Assembly: GCF_016808095.1 (NCBI RefSeq)
Contig: NC_068980.1
Location: 3,348,001 to 3,412,000 of the forward strand
DNA: 64,000 nucleotides
Direction: 5' to 3'
Origin: Vigna angularis
Lineage: Eukaryota; Streptophyta; Magnoliopsida; Fabales; Fabaceae
Shown: positions 22,322 through 34,987 of the stretch, in pieces
Layout: the number at the start of each line of letters is the position of its first letter
Position numbering within the stretch: position 1 is the first letter of the stretch
Notes under the pieces: model-generated
The model's database searches: none
Told to the model about the DNA's origin: nothing
Seen by the model: only the letters and a program-made list of their open reading frames with translations
Translations under genes and position numbers: made by a program

Positions 22322-23779
22322 ATGTCCATGGCAAAGGATCGAAGTTCTATATTCAGTTTTCAATATTTCTGTTACGTTGTGGTAATCCTTTCCATATGCT
22401 CTATAATCTTATCTCTGTCTTGGAGCCACTGTTGCAGCCAGTGTCATTCACCATACCAAGCACTTGTACAAAAGCAAAACCTACCAATCAACCTCCTTTC
22501 ATATCCCTTTGCATGGAACCATCTTGTGTTCTCCTCAGAGCCACCTTCAAAGCTTCTTAAGATTGCACTTTTTGTCAGGAAATGGCCACACAAGTCTCGT
22601 GCAGGTGGGCTTGAACGCCACGCCCTCACACTCCATCTTGGTCTTGCTAAAAGAGGCCATGATCTTCACGTATTCACCACTTACACAGACTCTTCTTCGA
22701 CCAACTATTCCTTCAACAACTTACACTTTCACTTCTCCAAACCATCACCTGCTGGTTACCTCGACCAAGCTTCGGTTTGGAAGCAGTTTCAAGCAGAAAA
22801 CTCATCTGGTAAACCATTTGACGTTGTTCACACGGAGAGTGTTGGACTTAGGCACACAAGATCTCGATATGTTAGTAATTTGGCCGTCACTTGGCATGGG
22901 ATTGCATACGAGACATTTCATTCTGATATCATTCAAGAACTCCTTAGAACACCCCAGGAACCTCAGACAAAGGCTTTGACTGAAAGACCTGTAAAGGTCG
23001 TTGAAGAGGTCAAGTTCTTCCCAAATTATGCTCATCACGTTGCCACCAGTGATCATGCAGGTGATATCCTAAAGAGGGTCTATATGATTCCGGAAGAAAG
23101 GGTCCATATTATTCTAAATGGCGTGGACGAACAGGTTTTCAGATCAGATGTTTCAAAGGGAAATGAATTCAAGAAGAGGTACGGAATTCCGGGTACAAAG
23201 TCATTAGTGATAGGACTGGCTGGGAGGTTAGTCAAGGACAAGGGGCACCCTTTGATGTTTGAAGCTTTGAAGCAGATAATTGCAGAAAACAGCAGTTTCC
23301 AAGAGAGTAGCATGGTTGTGGTTGCAGGAGATGGTCCTTGGGGTGCAAGATACGGAGATCTTGGGGCAAATATGTTGGTTCTGGGACCCTTGGAACAAGC
23401 TGAATTGGCATGTTTCTATAATGCTATTGACATTTTTGTAAACCCCACTTTAAGAGCACAAGGTTTGGATCACACTTTGCTAGAAGCCATGCTAAGTGGG
23501 AAGCCAGTGATGGCTACTAGGCTTGCAAGCATTGCAGGGTCTGTAGTTGTAGGCAATGAAATGGGTTACACATTTTCACCAACGGTGAGTGATCTGAAGA
23601 GGGCTATATATGAGTTATGGATTAGTGGAAGAGATGTTCTGAACAAGAAAGGTCAGGTTGCGATGCAAAGAGGTTTGCAACTGTTCACTGCAACAAAGAT
23701 GGTGGCCGCTTATGAGAGACTCTTTCTTTGCATATCAGGTTCAATGCATGAGAACCATTTCTGTGAATACCAACCATGA
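22322..23779 (+). CDS. Glycosyltransferase family 4 protein, membrane-anchored (485 aa, intronless)
   Basis: A single uninterrupted frame. Residues about 14-33 (hydrophobic, YVVVILSICSIILSLSW) form an N-terminal signal anchor, suggesting a type II Golgi or ER enzyme with a lumenal catalytic domain. Features of the GT-B fold, family 4, are present: a Gly-rich N-domain loop (SRAGGLERHALTLHLGLAKRG), TWHGIAYETFH, and LNGVDEQVF. The donor-binding region follows, with GLAGRLVKDKGHPL, VVVAGDGPWG, and the acidic EX7E-like stretch around GLDHTLLEAMLSGKPV. The likely reaction is transfer of a sugar from a nucleotide-sugar, but donor and acceptor cannot be told. I recall similar intronless Arabidopsis genes annotated as UDP-glycosyltransferase superfamily (At1g75420/At1g19710 type). 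A downstream Met at residue 3 is an alternative start. Confidence 0.94.
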   Translation: MSMAKDRSSIFSFQYFCYVVVILSICSIILSLSWSHCCSQCHSPYQALVQKQNLPINLLSYPFAWNHLVFSSEPPSKLLKIALFVRKWPHKSRAGGLERHALTLHLGLAKRGHDLHVFTTYTDSSSTNYSFNNLHFHFSKPSPAGYLDQASVWKQFQAENSSGKPFDVVHTESVGLRHTRSRYVSNLAVTWHGIAYETFHSDIIQELLRTPQEPQTKALTERPVKVVEEVKFFPNYAHHVATSDHAGDILKRVYMIPEERVHIILNGVDEQVFRSDVSKGNEFKKRYGIPGTKSLVIGLAGRLVKDKGHPLMFEALKQIIAENSSFQESSMVVVAGDGPWGARYGDLGANMLVLGPLEQAELACFYNAIDIFVNPTLRAQGLDHTLLEAMLSGKPVMATRLASIAGSVVVGNEMGYTFSPTVSDLKRAIYELWISGRDVLNKKGQVAMQRGLQLFTATKMVAAYERLFLCISGSMHENHFCEYQP

Positions 23780-25313
23780 GGTTAGTAAATTAGTATCAGA
23801 ATATTGGAGAGAAAAAAACAAAAGGAGAAGCTTGTTGCTACTGACGAGTGTTTTTGTGAAGTCAAACATATTAATCATTAACTACTAAGCTACCACCGTC
23901 CTCGCACATGCTTACATGATATCTTAATTCTTAAGGCAGTTTCATAGTTAAGCCTAGGCGACAAGCTTTTCCTTAGGTCACAAGCAACTACAACAACGAA
24001 AGTCTACTACCTTTCGTAATGCTGATCCTTGCACGGTACCCTATCTAAGCACATTACCACAGCTTTTGAAACACCACGCTATCATGCATCGAAAATCTTA
24101 TGCAATCTATTCACCCTCATTTCTGTTTTAAGAACTTCAAATTATATGAGCCGTGCAAAAATTAAATTTTTTATAAATTCTGATTGATGAGTGTGATCGG
24201 AATGTACTTTATACTATTAGTACTTATTAATATGTATTTTTTAAGTTCTGAAAAATCGACAATTTATTCTAGGTCCCAACCCAAGACGCTCAGAGAATTG
24301 ACCGGGTTCCTGGTTCATTTGTTTAGATTTTGATTAAATGATTTTAGCAGATCGTAAAAAAATGAGTCTTTGAGAATAATGTTTTAAAAAGTAATAAATA
24401 TATTTCCTGGTAATTTTAGTAAGTGATTAACTGATTACAAAATATCAGTAATAAAATCTCATTTATTTCAAAATTAATTCTCATCGATGCAATTTTGATT
24501 TTTTTACGATAAAAGAACCAAGTTACTGCTTGAAAAAGAAATGTCCATTGCAATTGAGGTTTTGTTTTCAGTCAAAGAGACTGTCGCTATCATATAAAGC
24601 TGACCTTCTTTCTGTCGTACTAAAGAAATCCAAGTGGCTGGTGAATGACGCTTAACTTATGGGTGTCAGCAGGAGGCATTGGATAAATATTAGCTAACAG
24701 AGCAAAGTAGAGGGAAATAAAAACATGGAATGAAGGAAAATGTCATTTTTTTTTACTTGAAATTGGTACAGGAAAAAAGGAAATTAGAAAATAGTGAAAT
24801 TGTTTTTAATTTTACCATTTAAAACTTAAGGAAAAAAATTAAAAATAAGACAACATTTTATAGTTCTAAATAAAGGAAATAGAATTTTTATTTTCTACCC
24901 ACAGTCCCGTTAAACTCTGTTTTTTCAACTCTCTCATATCCATTTCACGTTCAACAATGTCTACAAACAATGTCTACACTGTTGTAATTGTAATGGACTT
25001 TAAAACAGCATTTTGATGTTAGTAAATTTTTAACAAGTTCATTTATACAGCAACATCAACAGACGGCATCTTAGAGCCACTCGTACATCAGAGTGATGAA
25101 ATTACATATGTACTTAGTTCCATAAAAGACAGTTCCAAATGGCAATTATAATACGTTCTTTGAAATCCTAACCAAGTAATAATTCCATCTGCATGAACAA
25201 AAACAGCAAAAATCAACATGACAAAAAATACTACTATTATTTGTTAGACTCCAGGAGAATAATATAGGCTTACGATGAGGACGAAGAACTATCACCTTGG
25301 GGAAGTAAAATGC
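23780..25313. other. Intergenic spacer between convergent genes
   Basis: Both neighbouring genes end here, so it should contain two 3' UTRs. No further gene or mobile element was recognised. Confidence 0.6.
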
Positions 25314-27032
25314 TTATGTATGGAGGTAATTGGCAGCCATCATTAGCTCTAGAGTTAACTCAGGTTCAATGGGAAATTCCGTTTCCTTCCCACTAGAAAG
25401 AGCAACATCTCAAGTCAATAATACAGCTATTTTCATAGACATTAGCACGAGATAAAATGAGAGATTTCGGATCAAAGTTTCCCAAAGTAATATAATACTT
25501 GCAAAACAAAAACTATCAATCATACTCATCCGATCACAGCAATCTACTGATATTTTACTAAATGAGTGGACAACCACTTAAATTGGTAAAACTATGTAAT
25601 AATATTTTAAAATTGCACAGTAATTTCAAAATTATAAATAATGCATGACTATTTTAAAATATAGAAAAGCGACAATATACTAGTTCAACGATCAATGACA
25701 TTGTTTCACCCTTGGATAAACTATAATTAATTTGCATCTTTAGTCTCCCACAAAGTGTGAATTTTGGTTCTTCAATTATTTTTCACTCAAGTGTAGTCCA
25801 ACTTGTAGTTGTTATAATCAATTCGTTCCACTATTTCTTCTTTTCATAAAACACTCAAAAAAGGTACACAATACGGAGGTCATCCTCCCCCGGAGCCTTC
25901 TTTGAAGTAAATATTTAAACCATTTATAAAAAAATTGGATGTGAGTGAATATGCAGCTATACTACACACAAAATGGGAACTCAGAATTGAGCAAAGATTG
26001 ATATGCATGATGGAAGAAGGTAACATAATAAAAGAATTTTGTACACTGTAAAGCTTATAATCCAGGATTACTTCATAGAATCAAATAATTCAACTAACTA
26101 TAGTCACCTTCCTCACAGTTCTGAATGATCCAAACTTTTGTGCTGACACAAAACTACCTCATAATGATATGCACAAATCAAAATTGAACGGAATGTGTAT
26201 TGTTTATGCACAGACTAACTAGCAAAATGGTTATTAAACATGCTAAATACTAGATCTTTATGTCACAATTTACACGATTTCATCAAGGCGCTGTCATTAC
26301 GCTGCACTTCAGTACTCAGGAAAATTCTTTTTCTCTGAGAACCAAAAACTAAAAAAAATGATCCGCAAAGTCAAACACTATGGATCTATTTTGTAGCTAA
26401 TTGGCAGTAAGTAGAACTCGGCAGACCCATTACCCACTCCGTTGTTGGGAGGAAATTCAATAACATCACTATTGCATGTCAAGGTAATAGGTTGCTCCCA
26501 ATACAACCTACCATGAATTGTGAATAACTGAAAATACACTTAAGGCTTTGATACACCAAAATTCATATTCATTACACACTTAAATGACTGGTAAAAAACG
26601 AAAGAAACATCATATTAAATGACTAGTAAAAAACGAAAGAAAAATCATATTAAATGACTAGTAAAAAACGAAAGAAACATCGTATTCGGCAATGTTGCAA
26701 CAGCGAAGAGAGAAAAAGGAAAACCTGGCAAATTGTAGATGCCAATAAAAGTACTGGCAAATCTTCTCCAGAATGGTGGTACTAATCTCGGGAAAGGTAA
26801 CTTCGCCGTGCTGCCTCTCAGAGAAACTCCCTGTGAAAGAAACGATCATTATGTGTATAATGAAATTTGGAACCCTAATTGCGGTGAAAAGGGGCAATTT
26901 AATAAAACATAATATCAAACCTGGAGAAGTAAGCATGTTATGTATGGTCTGTGAAACCATTGCAGCTTCTTTGTCGACCACAAATTCAAAACCCTCCGCG
27001 CTGATCAGTTTTACTGTGTCTTCCTTCTTCAT
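25314..27032 (-). CDS. ELC: Elongin-C
   Basis: Exons 27032-26921, 26830-26725 and 25392-25314 join in phase to give 98 residues, close to the usual length for plant Elongin-C. The SKP1/BTB fold is evident: KLISAEGFEFVVDKEAAMVS, then TIHNMLTSPG, HGEVTFPEISTTILEKICQY, and the terminal PIEPELTLELMMAANYLHT. Elongin-C is the adaptor of the Elongin complex, which stimulates RNA polymerase II elongation and in many eukaryotes links substrate receptors to cullin E3 ligases. It acts in nucleus and cytosol. Intron 2 is long (1.3 kb), while intron 1 is 90 bases. A 35-bp minisatellite sits at the donor-proximal end of intron 2. No lesion is seen, so the gene should be functional. Confidence 0.96.
26581..26685. 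repeat. Tandem repeat, 3 x 35 bp, in Elongin-C intron 2
   Basis: Copies at 26581-26615, 26616-26650 and 26651-26685 begin TAAATGACTRGTAAAAAACG and differ by two or three bases. The array ends 39 bases from the exon 2 donor. Confidence 0.96.
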
Positions 27033-27641
27033 CTTCTGATTCTCGCCTCCTTCACCTTGCGTTTAACCACAATCGATTATGGCCGGAACGTCAGAGTTCG
27101 CATTTTCAAACTCAAGTTTTATGGGAGGAAGGGCTTTGATCCCGGCCTTTTTGGACGGGCCTGATTTTTGGACTTTAATTACTGACTAAAGCCCAACTAT
27201 GTAGTTTACTTCAAATACAAAAATCTGAAAATATTTTTGTCCTTGAAAATAACTTTTGAAAACAAAATAATATTATGAAATGTAAAGATGGGGTTTCAAA
27301 AAGTACTCAGTTAAACATTTTTCTAGTTTTTAACATGTTAGAATGTATTTTATTTTTTATAAAATACTGTTTTTTTAGGTTCCAAAAGTATTTTTTAAAC
27401 ACGTCGTACTTTTTTACTTTCTAAGAAGTATTTTCTATAACAAGAAACGAAAAAAAAAGAGTAAATCTGAATTTTTTAAAATAAACGAATTAAAAAAATA
27501 ACTAATTGCTAATTGTATAATATAATAATAATAGTCTAAATATATTTTATGTTTGAATTAGTTGAATGATATTAATTTATTAAAACAAATTTCTTAATTT
27601 TGACATGAATAAAATACAATTGAAAAATAAAACTTTCATTC
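27033..27641. other. Elongin-C promoter side and AT-rich spacer
   Basis: Upstream of the Elongin-C start (leftward transcription) and downstream of the tRNA. Probable Elongin-C leader and promoter, then AT-rich sequence; no gene was recognised. Confidence 0.5.
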
Positions 27642-27715
27642 TGTCTGAGCCCGGGTTCGAACCGGGGACCTCTAGTGTGTGAGACTAGCGTGATAACCAA
27701 CTACACCACCCAGAC
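27642..27715 (-). tRNA. tRNA-Val (anticodon CAC)
   Basis: The 74-base cloverleaf on the minus strand has a 7-bp acceptor stem (GTCTGGG with CTCAGAC, one G-U pair). Its D-arm/A-box reads TGGTGTAGTTGGTTATCAC. The anticodon stem-loop CTAGT-CTCACAC-ACTAG gives anticodon CAC, which reads GUG. The T-arm/B-box is CCCGGTTCGAACCCGGG. There is no intron. As usual for nuclear tRNA genes the CCA end is not encoded. RNA polymerase III would read it away from the protein gene starting at 27834. Confidence 0.97.
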
Positions 27716-27833
27716 ACAATTGATGATTAAATAACATAAACTTTAATTGTAACAGAAAAAAGTAAAATTATAAAACTACTCGCGTCTCGGCGAAGAGGCA
27801 GACGAACATTCCGTCCCCATTCCATCGGTAACA

Positions 27834-30800
27834 ATGGAGGCGCGTCATGCATCTCTTGGTCGACGAACGGTACATTCCTAGCAACCTATCTCCATTTCTC
27901 CACTTCTCTTTTCGTTTTTTTTTTCTATATTCGATCGTTGTTCATTTATCATCGTGGTTATTGTTGTTGTTGAATCGGATAATTAATCGCATCCACAGTT
28001 GGAGGAAATTCGCCAAAAGAGAGCGGCAGAGAGATTGAGCAAAACCTCTTCGGGAGCAGATCTAACCAAGGTTCCCAGCACCTCCGGTCAGAATTTTCCT
28101 CCAATATTATGAATCTCTTGTACATATATATTTTTGTTCTATTATTACTCCATTTCTATGTGCGTTTTTCTTTTTTGCAATTCGAATCTAATTTTACTTT
28201 CCTTCAGAGCTTGCGAACAAGGCCGAGAGCGGTAATAGGCTCTCTGAGGTAAAATCTTTGTTGCATTATTAATCATGTCGTTCATTATATTGTCTATGGA
28301 TCAACGATTAATCTCCATCTATACGAATTAATTTTTTAGGGACGCAAGTTTTCTGAATTTCAACTGCATTGATTTTGCGCGTATTCTCTTTTCACAGACA
28401 GATTTTAGTGCTTTATTGTCTCAACTGAAAGGTCTGCAAAACAAGAACACCGAGTTGGAGGAAGAAAACAGGAAAATAACTTTGAAGGTGAAGATTCAAT
28501 CTGAATGCACACGTGCTGTTTATTTCTTTATTTGTAAGTCTATTCAAGAAAAAGAACAGCATAGGCTGATTGTATTTTTGTCTATTATCGCAGCTTCAGA
28601 CGATGGAAACTGATAATGGTGCAATGCGCAAGCAGTTGAATGATCTGGTAATCTAAAAGGACGTGATGATGAATTCTTTTTTAGTTTGAGTTACAATTTT
28701 GTTAATGAAGAAGAATATATTGCCTCTCGAACGCATGAACCCCGAGTTAGCAAGAACATAGTTTAGAGCTAATTACTACAGAACTTCATGGATGAGGATT
28801 GGTATTGGAATAGTTTTAAAATTTATGTACCCTAGTTTTAAATCTCACTCGGATTCATGCAGGAGCAAAACACAGTGCCATCTCTACGTAAGGCTCTGAA
28901 AGATGTTGCAATGGAAAAAGATGCCGCAGTTGTTGCACGGGTAACTATATTCAAACCTTTATTCATTCCTTCTGGACTGCTTCACCTTGTTTTTAATCTT
29001 CCACAATTCCGATTAAACTTTACATATTAGTGCAGGAGGACCTTTCAGCACAGCTTCGTACCCTGAAAAAACGTCTTAAGGAAGCTGAAGATGAGCAATA
29101 TCGTGTATGCGACTTGATTTTACAAAAAACATTTTGATGAAGAACCGTTTTTTTTCTTACTTAGAATGTTATTGACTATATTGGTCTAGGCTGAGGAAGA
29201 TGCAGCAGCATTAAGAGCAGAATTGAACTTAATTCAGCAGCAATCAATGACTAATACAGTTAGCACAATTCCATCATTTGGTAATCCACCAGATCATTTT
29301 CAAATTCAAAGATTACAAAAGGAGCTAGATGATTTAAAACTGGAACTGCAGGTGGTGTTATGATTATGTCATTGGCATTTTCGAATGTTTTCTTTAATTT
29401 CTTTTCCTTTAGTCTGATGGTGATTAAAATTTATAGCGAGAATCACTGTTGAGGCACCAGGAGCAGGAACAATTAGCAAAAGAGCAGGCCCGCAGTGCCT
29501 CATTGATGTCTCAAAATGAGGAGTTGGAAGAGAAACTTAAGTCAATACCTATAGTGGCTCCAGGTTCTGCCAATGAAAACTTTTGCATAATTTATATTAA
29601 CTTTGTATTGGCTGAATGAAACTTAGCATGCCAACAATCCATTATATAATCAGTTTCACTTCTTTGATGTTTTATGGCTTCCTAGTATCCTAATTCTTAA
29701 TGGCGTATGCATGAATTCAAGCTCTTCAAAATTGCAGATGGTGGAAGCATTTTTCTTTTAACTATTTGTTGATTATTACTAGCATCTGCCCATCTATTTA
29801 TGCCACAAACTCTTCATCGTACTTTTGAGTGGCTATTTTTGTAGCAATGATGTTTATGGACTCTGTTCAACTTCAATACCAGTTCACATACATTTAACCT
29901 GATACGTCATCTTGTTGAATTGGTGTACTTTAACATGGCATTGACCTTGATATGTATATTTTGCAGAAGTCTCAGATCCAGCTGCTCCCAAAGCATTTTC
30001 TTTGGTGAGAAAAACTTCTTTATTATTTATTCAGTGAATTTTCAATTTTTCTATCTGTTAGCTTATCAAATTATTGGCAATAAATTTAAGTTACTATTTC
30101 ATTCAAACCATTGACCAGTTATTAGCAAAATTACTAGTATCTGTGTTGACTGTTGTCTAGTTAAAGTTATGCATGATTTATAATATGGAAAATAGGAGGT
30201 GAGTGATGAATAGGGAGCTTTGGACTTTTACTTGTATCTTCGTGGGGAGAGCAGAAATCAGTTCCATTTCTTCTAAGTATAAAAGTAATGGCCAAAATAT
30301 GCTTGACATGGCTGTTTTGGCAGTTGATGATGAATGACCTAAACTGTTAACCCCAACCCCATTTTGCAAACCAATGTATTTGTTGTCTGATAATCATCCA
30401 GCCTTTTTACTGATGTCTAATTTGCTTTGGTTTAATTTTGTCTGAATTTAATAAATCTCAGGAAGACAAGCAGAAACTTGATATCCGGTTGCATGATATG
30501 GCTTTAGCTATTGAAAGACTGGAAAGTAGTAGGCAGAAACTTCTAATGGAGGTGAAGTCTCTTTATCTAAATTTTGATGTATACGTTCTCTTACTAAAAG
30601 AAAATCACCATTGCTTTGTAAATGGCATCTCATGGAGTGATTGATTTATCATCTTGACGGCAGATTGACTCACAATCTACAGAAATTGAGAGGCTTTTTG
30701 AGGAAAATTCCAACCTTTCAAATTCATACCAAGAGGCAATTCAAGCATCTATGAGATGGGAAAACCAGGTAACAATCAGCATCAGGGGTTTGAGCAAATA

Positions 30801-31465
30801 TAATTTATGTTTGCTAATCTAGTTTGATCATGTAAGGTCTTGGGTGTACGACCATTATTTACAGGATTTTTTTTTCTAAAATTTTCAAAATCAGGAATCT
30901 GTAGATCTTTAGAGTTTTGACTAATGAAATTCGGTTAATAAATTTTGATGACGAATTTGTGCTCTGGTGGAGAAATTTGGTACAAAGGTTCTGTATTACT
31001 GAAATCTGTGTTAAATGTTTTGCTAGTTATTGATATGCTAGGGCTGAATAATTTTATTTGTTGTGCAAAATCTTGGTTTACTTGACAATATATACAAAAC
31101 CTCCTTTTGCTTTTATATATATATATATATATGTTAGAAATCTGATATTGACTAATAATAAGATCAATTCACAATATATAAGTGAGTGCAAACCTCACCT
31201 TACAAGACGGATTTTGTAGGTTGAATTAGGCTTAAAGTCCATTTCTTAACATGATATCAAAGTCATCAAGTCTATTGTTCCACTTGTTATCGAGTTGTTA
31301 TCGGAGTATCCATTAATATTCAGTTCCACGGATGAAATGTATATACCTCAACATGAGAGGACGCATTGGAAGTTCCACATGAACTAGTGATAAGGTCAAT
31401 CCACTAATATAGGGTGCAAACTTTACCTTACAAGTCGGTTTGTGGGTTGATATAGACTTAAAATC

Positions 31466-31519
<54 letters not shown>

Positions 31520-32660
31520 GTTATCTATGGGAAAGTAATTTCATTTTTATAGGATTGAATCTTTGTTTTAATTCCCTATAAATGTGACTTGACTTGGTTT
31601 TAATCCTAATAAATGCCAACAATTAATCTTTACAAAACTATTTATTTTAAAATGGTTCCCATCACTATTTATTGCTGTCATGACATTAGAATGTTTGCAA
31701 GTCTGACATGACTAGATGTATGATACATCACTTGTAAATTTTAATAGGATGAAAATCAGTAAAAGAATTGGAGGACTATTATCAATTAGTCATATTTAGA
31801 GAGATTAAAAAATGCTTAAATGAACATTGAGATTACATTCATCTATTGTTATATCTGAGTTGACTTTTGTTTTTTATTTAGAAGTTTTCATTATAATCTT
31901 ATGAACAAACATGATAGTGTTCCAGACCAAGAAAGTGTTATCATCACCTGTATTGACCTATGATGATTCTTCAGGTGATGGAGTGTCTTAAGCAAAATGA
32001 AGAGCTTCGTGGGATTCTAGATAATTTGAGAAACGAACAGGCTAGGGGCTTGCCAGACTCTTCTAAAAACGGAGCACATGAGATTCCTTCCTTGGGATCA
32101 ACAGAAGAGATGACATCTATGAAGGTTAGTTACACTGTGCGCATTACATATTTTGTCCCTCTTTGTTGTCAATTCATGTCATTGACTTGTTGGATCAAAT
32201 CTTATTGGTCAAATGTTCGCTTGTAAAATAAGATGCATCCAATTTTTCTGATTTTTCTTGAGAACTTTCCAGGGGATTTGATTGAGGTCTGTATGTTCTC
32301 TACACTTTTTAAAATTGGTGTTCATGCCTTCAAAAATTTGCATTTTTTTGTTTGCTTGGCAGGGCCAACTTGTGAAGGAACAGAGGAGAGCAGAGGCACT
32401 CTCGGCAGAAGTCATGCAGCTTTCTGCTCAACTCGAACAATTCAAGCAAGCATATGACGGTCTTACACGATTGTAAGATTCTCTCTCTTTCTGTATTTTT
32501 CTGGTGATATCGAAAGCCACACATTCATTCATTCTAGCCTTTGATTTCTAACATTGTCCATTTATATGAAAAACTACACTGCAGCTATAGGCCAGTGCTG
32601 CGCAACATTGAAAGCAATCTCATAAAAATGAAGCAAGACACCTCTTTGGCTGTACAATGA
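27834..32660 (+). CDS. Long coiled-coil protein (437 aa, 15 exons), golgin/BLISTER-like in style
   Basis: Exons: 27834-27869, 27999-28086, 28208-28248, 28398-28487, 28594-28647, 28863-28940, 29036-29104, 29190-29351, 29437-29563, 29967-30004, 30462-30551, 30664-30768, 31975-32124, 32363-32472, 32585-32660. All joins keep frame. The N-terminus has a basic motif ([15 protein letters not shown]) like that near the start of BLISTER-type proteins. From about residue 55 to the end it is almost continuous heptad-type coiled coil rich in Glu, Gln and Leu, for example [18 protein letters not shown] and [20 protein letters not shown] break occurs around the Pro/Ser-rich [11 protein letters not shown] and SIPIVAP segments. 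It ends [18 protein letters not shown]. There is no membrane span. A scaffold or tethering role is inferred from architecture only. The largest intron (30769-31974) carries an LTR-like repeat. Confidence 0.9.
31132..31468 (+). mobile_element. TRIM-like LTR element relic in an intron
   Basis: A first repeat (31132-31251) starts TGTTAGAAATCTGATATTGA and ends in TTCTTAACA. It is followed at once by TGATATCAAAGTC, which resembles a degenerate primer-binding site for initiator tRNA-Met (TGGTATCAGAGC). A second, diverged copy of the repeat begins near 31366, after a short purine-rich tract, and is cut short at about 31468 by a (TA)n run. Two short LTRs around a tiny non-coding centre is the TRIM layout. 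The orientation is plus, judged from the primer site. It lies in intron 12 of the coiled-coil gene. Confidence 0.6.
31469..31516. repeat. (TA)n microsatellite
   Basis: A perfect TA run of 24 units abutting the right side of the TRIM-like relic. A shorter TA run abuts its left side. Confidence 0.97.
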
Positions 32661-33135
32661 TGGCTATGAGCAGTTGCATGATGATATTTCGGTTGTGAAT
32701 GTAAAGCCCTTGTTGGAAGACATGATTTTGCAATGTCCACAGAATTATTTTTTACCATTTGATATTTTTTACCATTTGTTTCAAGGCATTATGAATTTAT
32801 GAGGATGGGTGTGGGATAGAGGGGATCAAACCCATCTCCTTGTAATAGAGAAGATTTATAGAGAAAGCCACATCCTTATATTATATTTTACCAATTTATC
32901 CCTGACTTTTAATTAATGATGTGTTTGCCATTATAATCTCATTTACATATTTGAATTGAAAAATATATTAAACACTTCAATTTATAAATTAAACTAGGAT
33001 ACACACAAAGTTTAACTATTTTTCATATTTAAAATTCTGGACATTTTTATATTTTTAATGGATTACTTTTCTTAAAATATTTCTATAAATGTCTTGTAAC
33101 ATTATGAATAAATAATAATAATAATAACCTTAATG

Positions 33136-33171
<36 letters not shown>

Positions 33172-34987
33172 TTTATATAACATTTATTTTTAAAAGTAAA
33201 ATAATAATTATTAAATTTTATTCATTAAATCATATTTTTAATCTATCGTATCTATTATATTATATATAAATCTTCATCCCAAATTCATTCAAATCACACT
33301 ATTTTCTATTAATTCAAACAACATTACTATTCTCTCTTTGTTCCCTAAATAATCCAAACACTAACTTATAATAATTTATTTCTGGTAGATTGTAGTGATA
33401 TTTGACACGAGTGTAAAGTTCACTTTGAAGAAAAATAAGGTAGAAAGTTTAGGGAAGAAAGGAAGAGAAAACGTGTCTGGTGATAAAGATATTATTTGAT
33501 AGAGGATAATAACATACCCTCCTTAATCTAGTGATGAATAAGTTTTAAATCTTTAATAAAATGTCTGAATTTTCTTTTGAAAACAATTACTTTTTTAAGT
33601 GGATTACCTGTTAAATCATGAAAATTTGTATTGAAGTATTTAAAATGATTTCTAAGACCATGCATAAAGCAAGAATGAAAAAATATTTCTTTTTTTCTTT
33701 TCTCATATATTTTTTCCAAGAAGTCAAAACACCATCAAGTTCTATCTCAATATTTTTTTATTAATAAATATTTATATGGACACGAGATACTAAGATATCT
33801 CATTCCTTTTAAGCATGCTAAAGCTTCATTATTATCCAACAAAACACTACTCAAAATATTATATATCATATTTTATGTTGCAGTGCAATTCAGATTTTGA
33901 GTTATTCCATTTATCTATATTAGACTTTACATGTTTCTGTGGATCTTTCTAATAGTAACTCTTTCCTCATTTACATATCACTATTGCATTTTCCTTCATA
34001 CATCTGTATATATCTAACTCAACCTGCATACAAATGTTAATATCCCTGCACATTTATGCACAATTCACCCATACTAAATGTTAAGATTTATGCACAATTT
34101 ATCCATACTATATAAAAAGACTATACAAAAATTTTCAAACCAAAATTGTCCATATTAAAGAGGTAAGCATTACTGGTAAAGATGAGAGATAAGCATACAA
34201 GAGATAATATGTAATGAATTGGGAATTTTGGTAAATTGATACACTCTTCCTGCAAGGATAAGGTTGTTCTCTCTTCATGTTGATAGTCTGAATGTTCTTT
34301 AATTTTATTTTGAAGTTCAGATATTTAGACAGTTGAAAAAAAAACACAAATATTAGAAATTCATGTTGTGGACGCAATTGCTGGAAATCATGATTTTCTA
34401 TCAAGAGTCACGTTACTCTCGTCCGCCTCCCAACTCAAAAAATCATAAAACTAATTTATGAATAGAGGTCCAACCTTCAATCATATTTGAATTTACGAAA
34501 TTACAGCGAAAGAAGGTTTGAATTTTAAGAATAAAAAACTATGTATCAACAAATTAGAAATTTGATGATAGGAAAAGTTTGTTATGGTGAACCGCGTAAA
34601 TCTCATCCATACAATTGAATTTTTTTTCATAATAAATTAATAATTAAATTTAATTTTTAATATTAACGGTGAGATTTACAACTTGACTATGTGCAGTTTG
34701 TCTTAAAAAAACAGCGGATGGGACCCAGTGTTGGAGCAACTGAAAGATAAAGAAGAAGCAGATATTGACACGTGTGGGCTGTGTTTTAAATCGGATGCAA
34801 ACCTATTTATATTCCTCTCTTTATTCTTTCTGGTCCGTCACTTCTCACTCTTCACTCTCATCTCACCACAAACCCTAGCCTGTAATTTCCCATGATTCCT
34901 CTCCGTCTCTTCCACTGAACTTTTCTCAAATCTCTCGTAGAAAGACAATTATCGAATTAACTCAGGGGCTGTACTAAAGCGTTGGTG
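32661..34987. other. Intergenic spacer, AT-rich, with an (AAT)n array
   Basis: 3' UTR of the coiled-coil gene, then AT-rich sequence with an interrupted AAT microsatellite (33110-33171). The last 200 bases before 34988 are pyrimidine-rich and look like leader of the next gene; a TATTTATATTCC stretch near 34803 could be its TATA region. No further gene was recognised. Confidence 0.6.
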
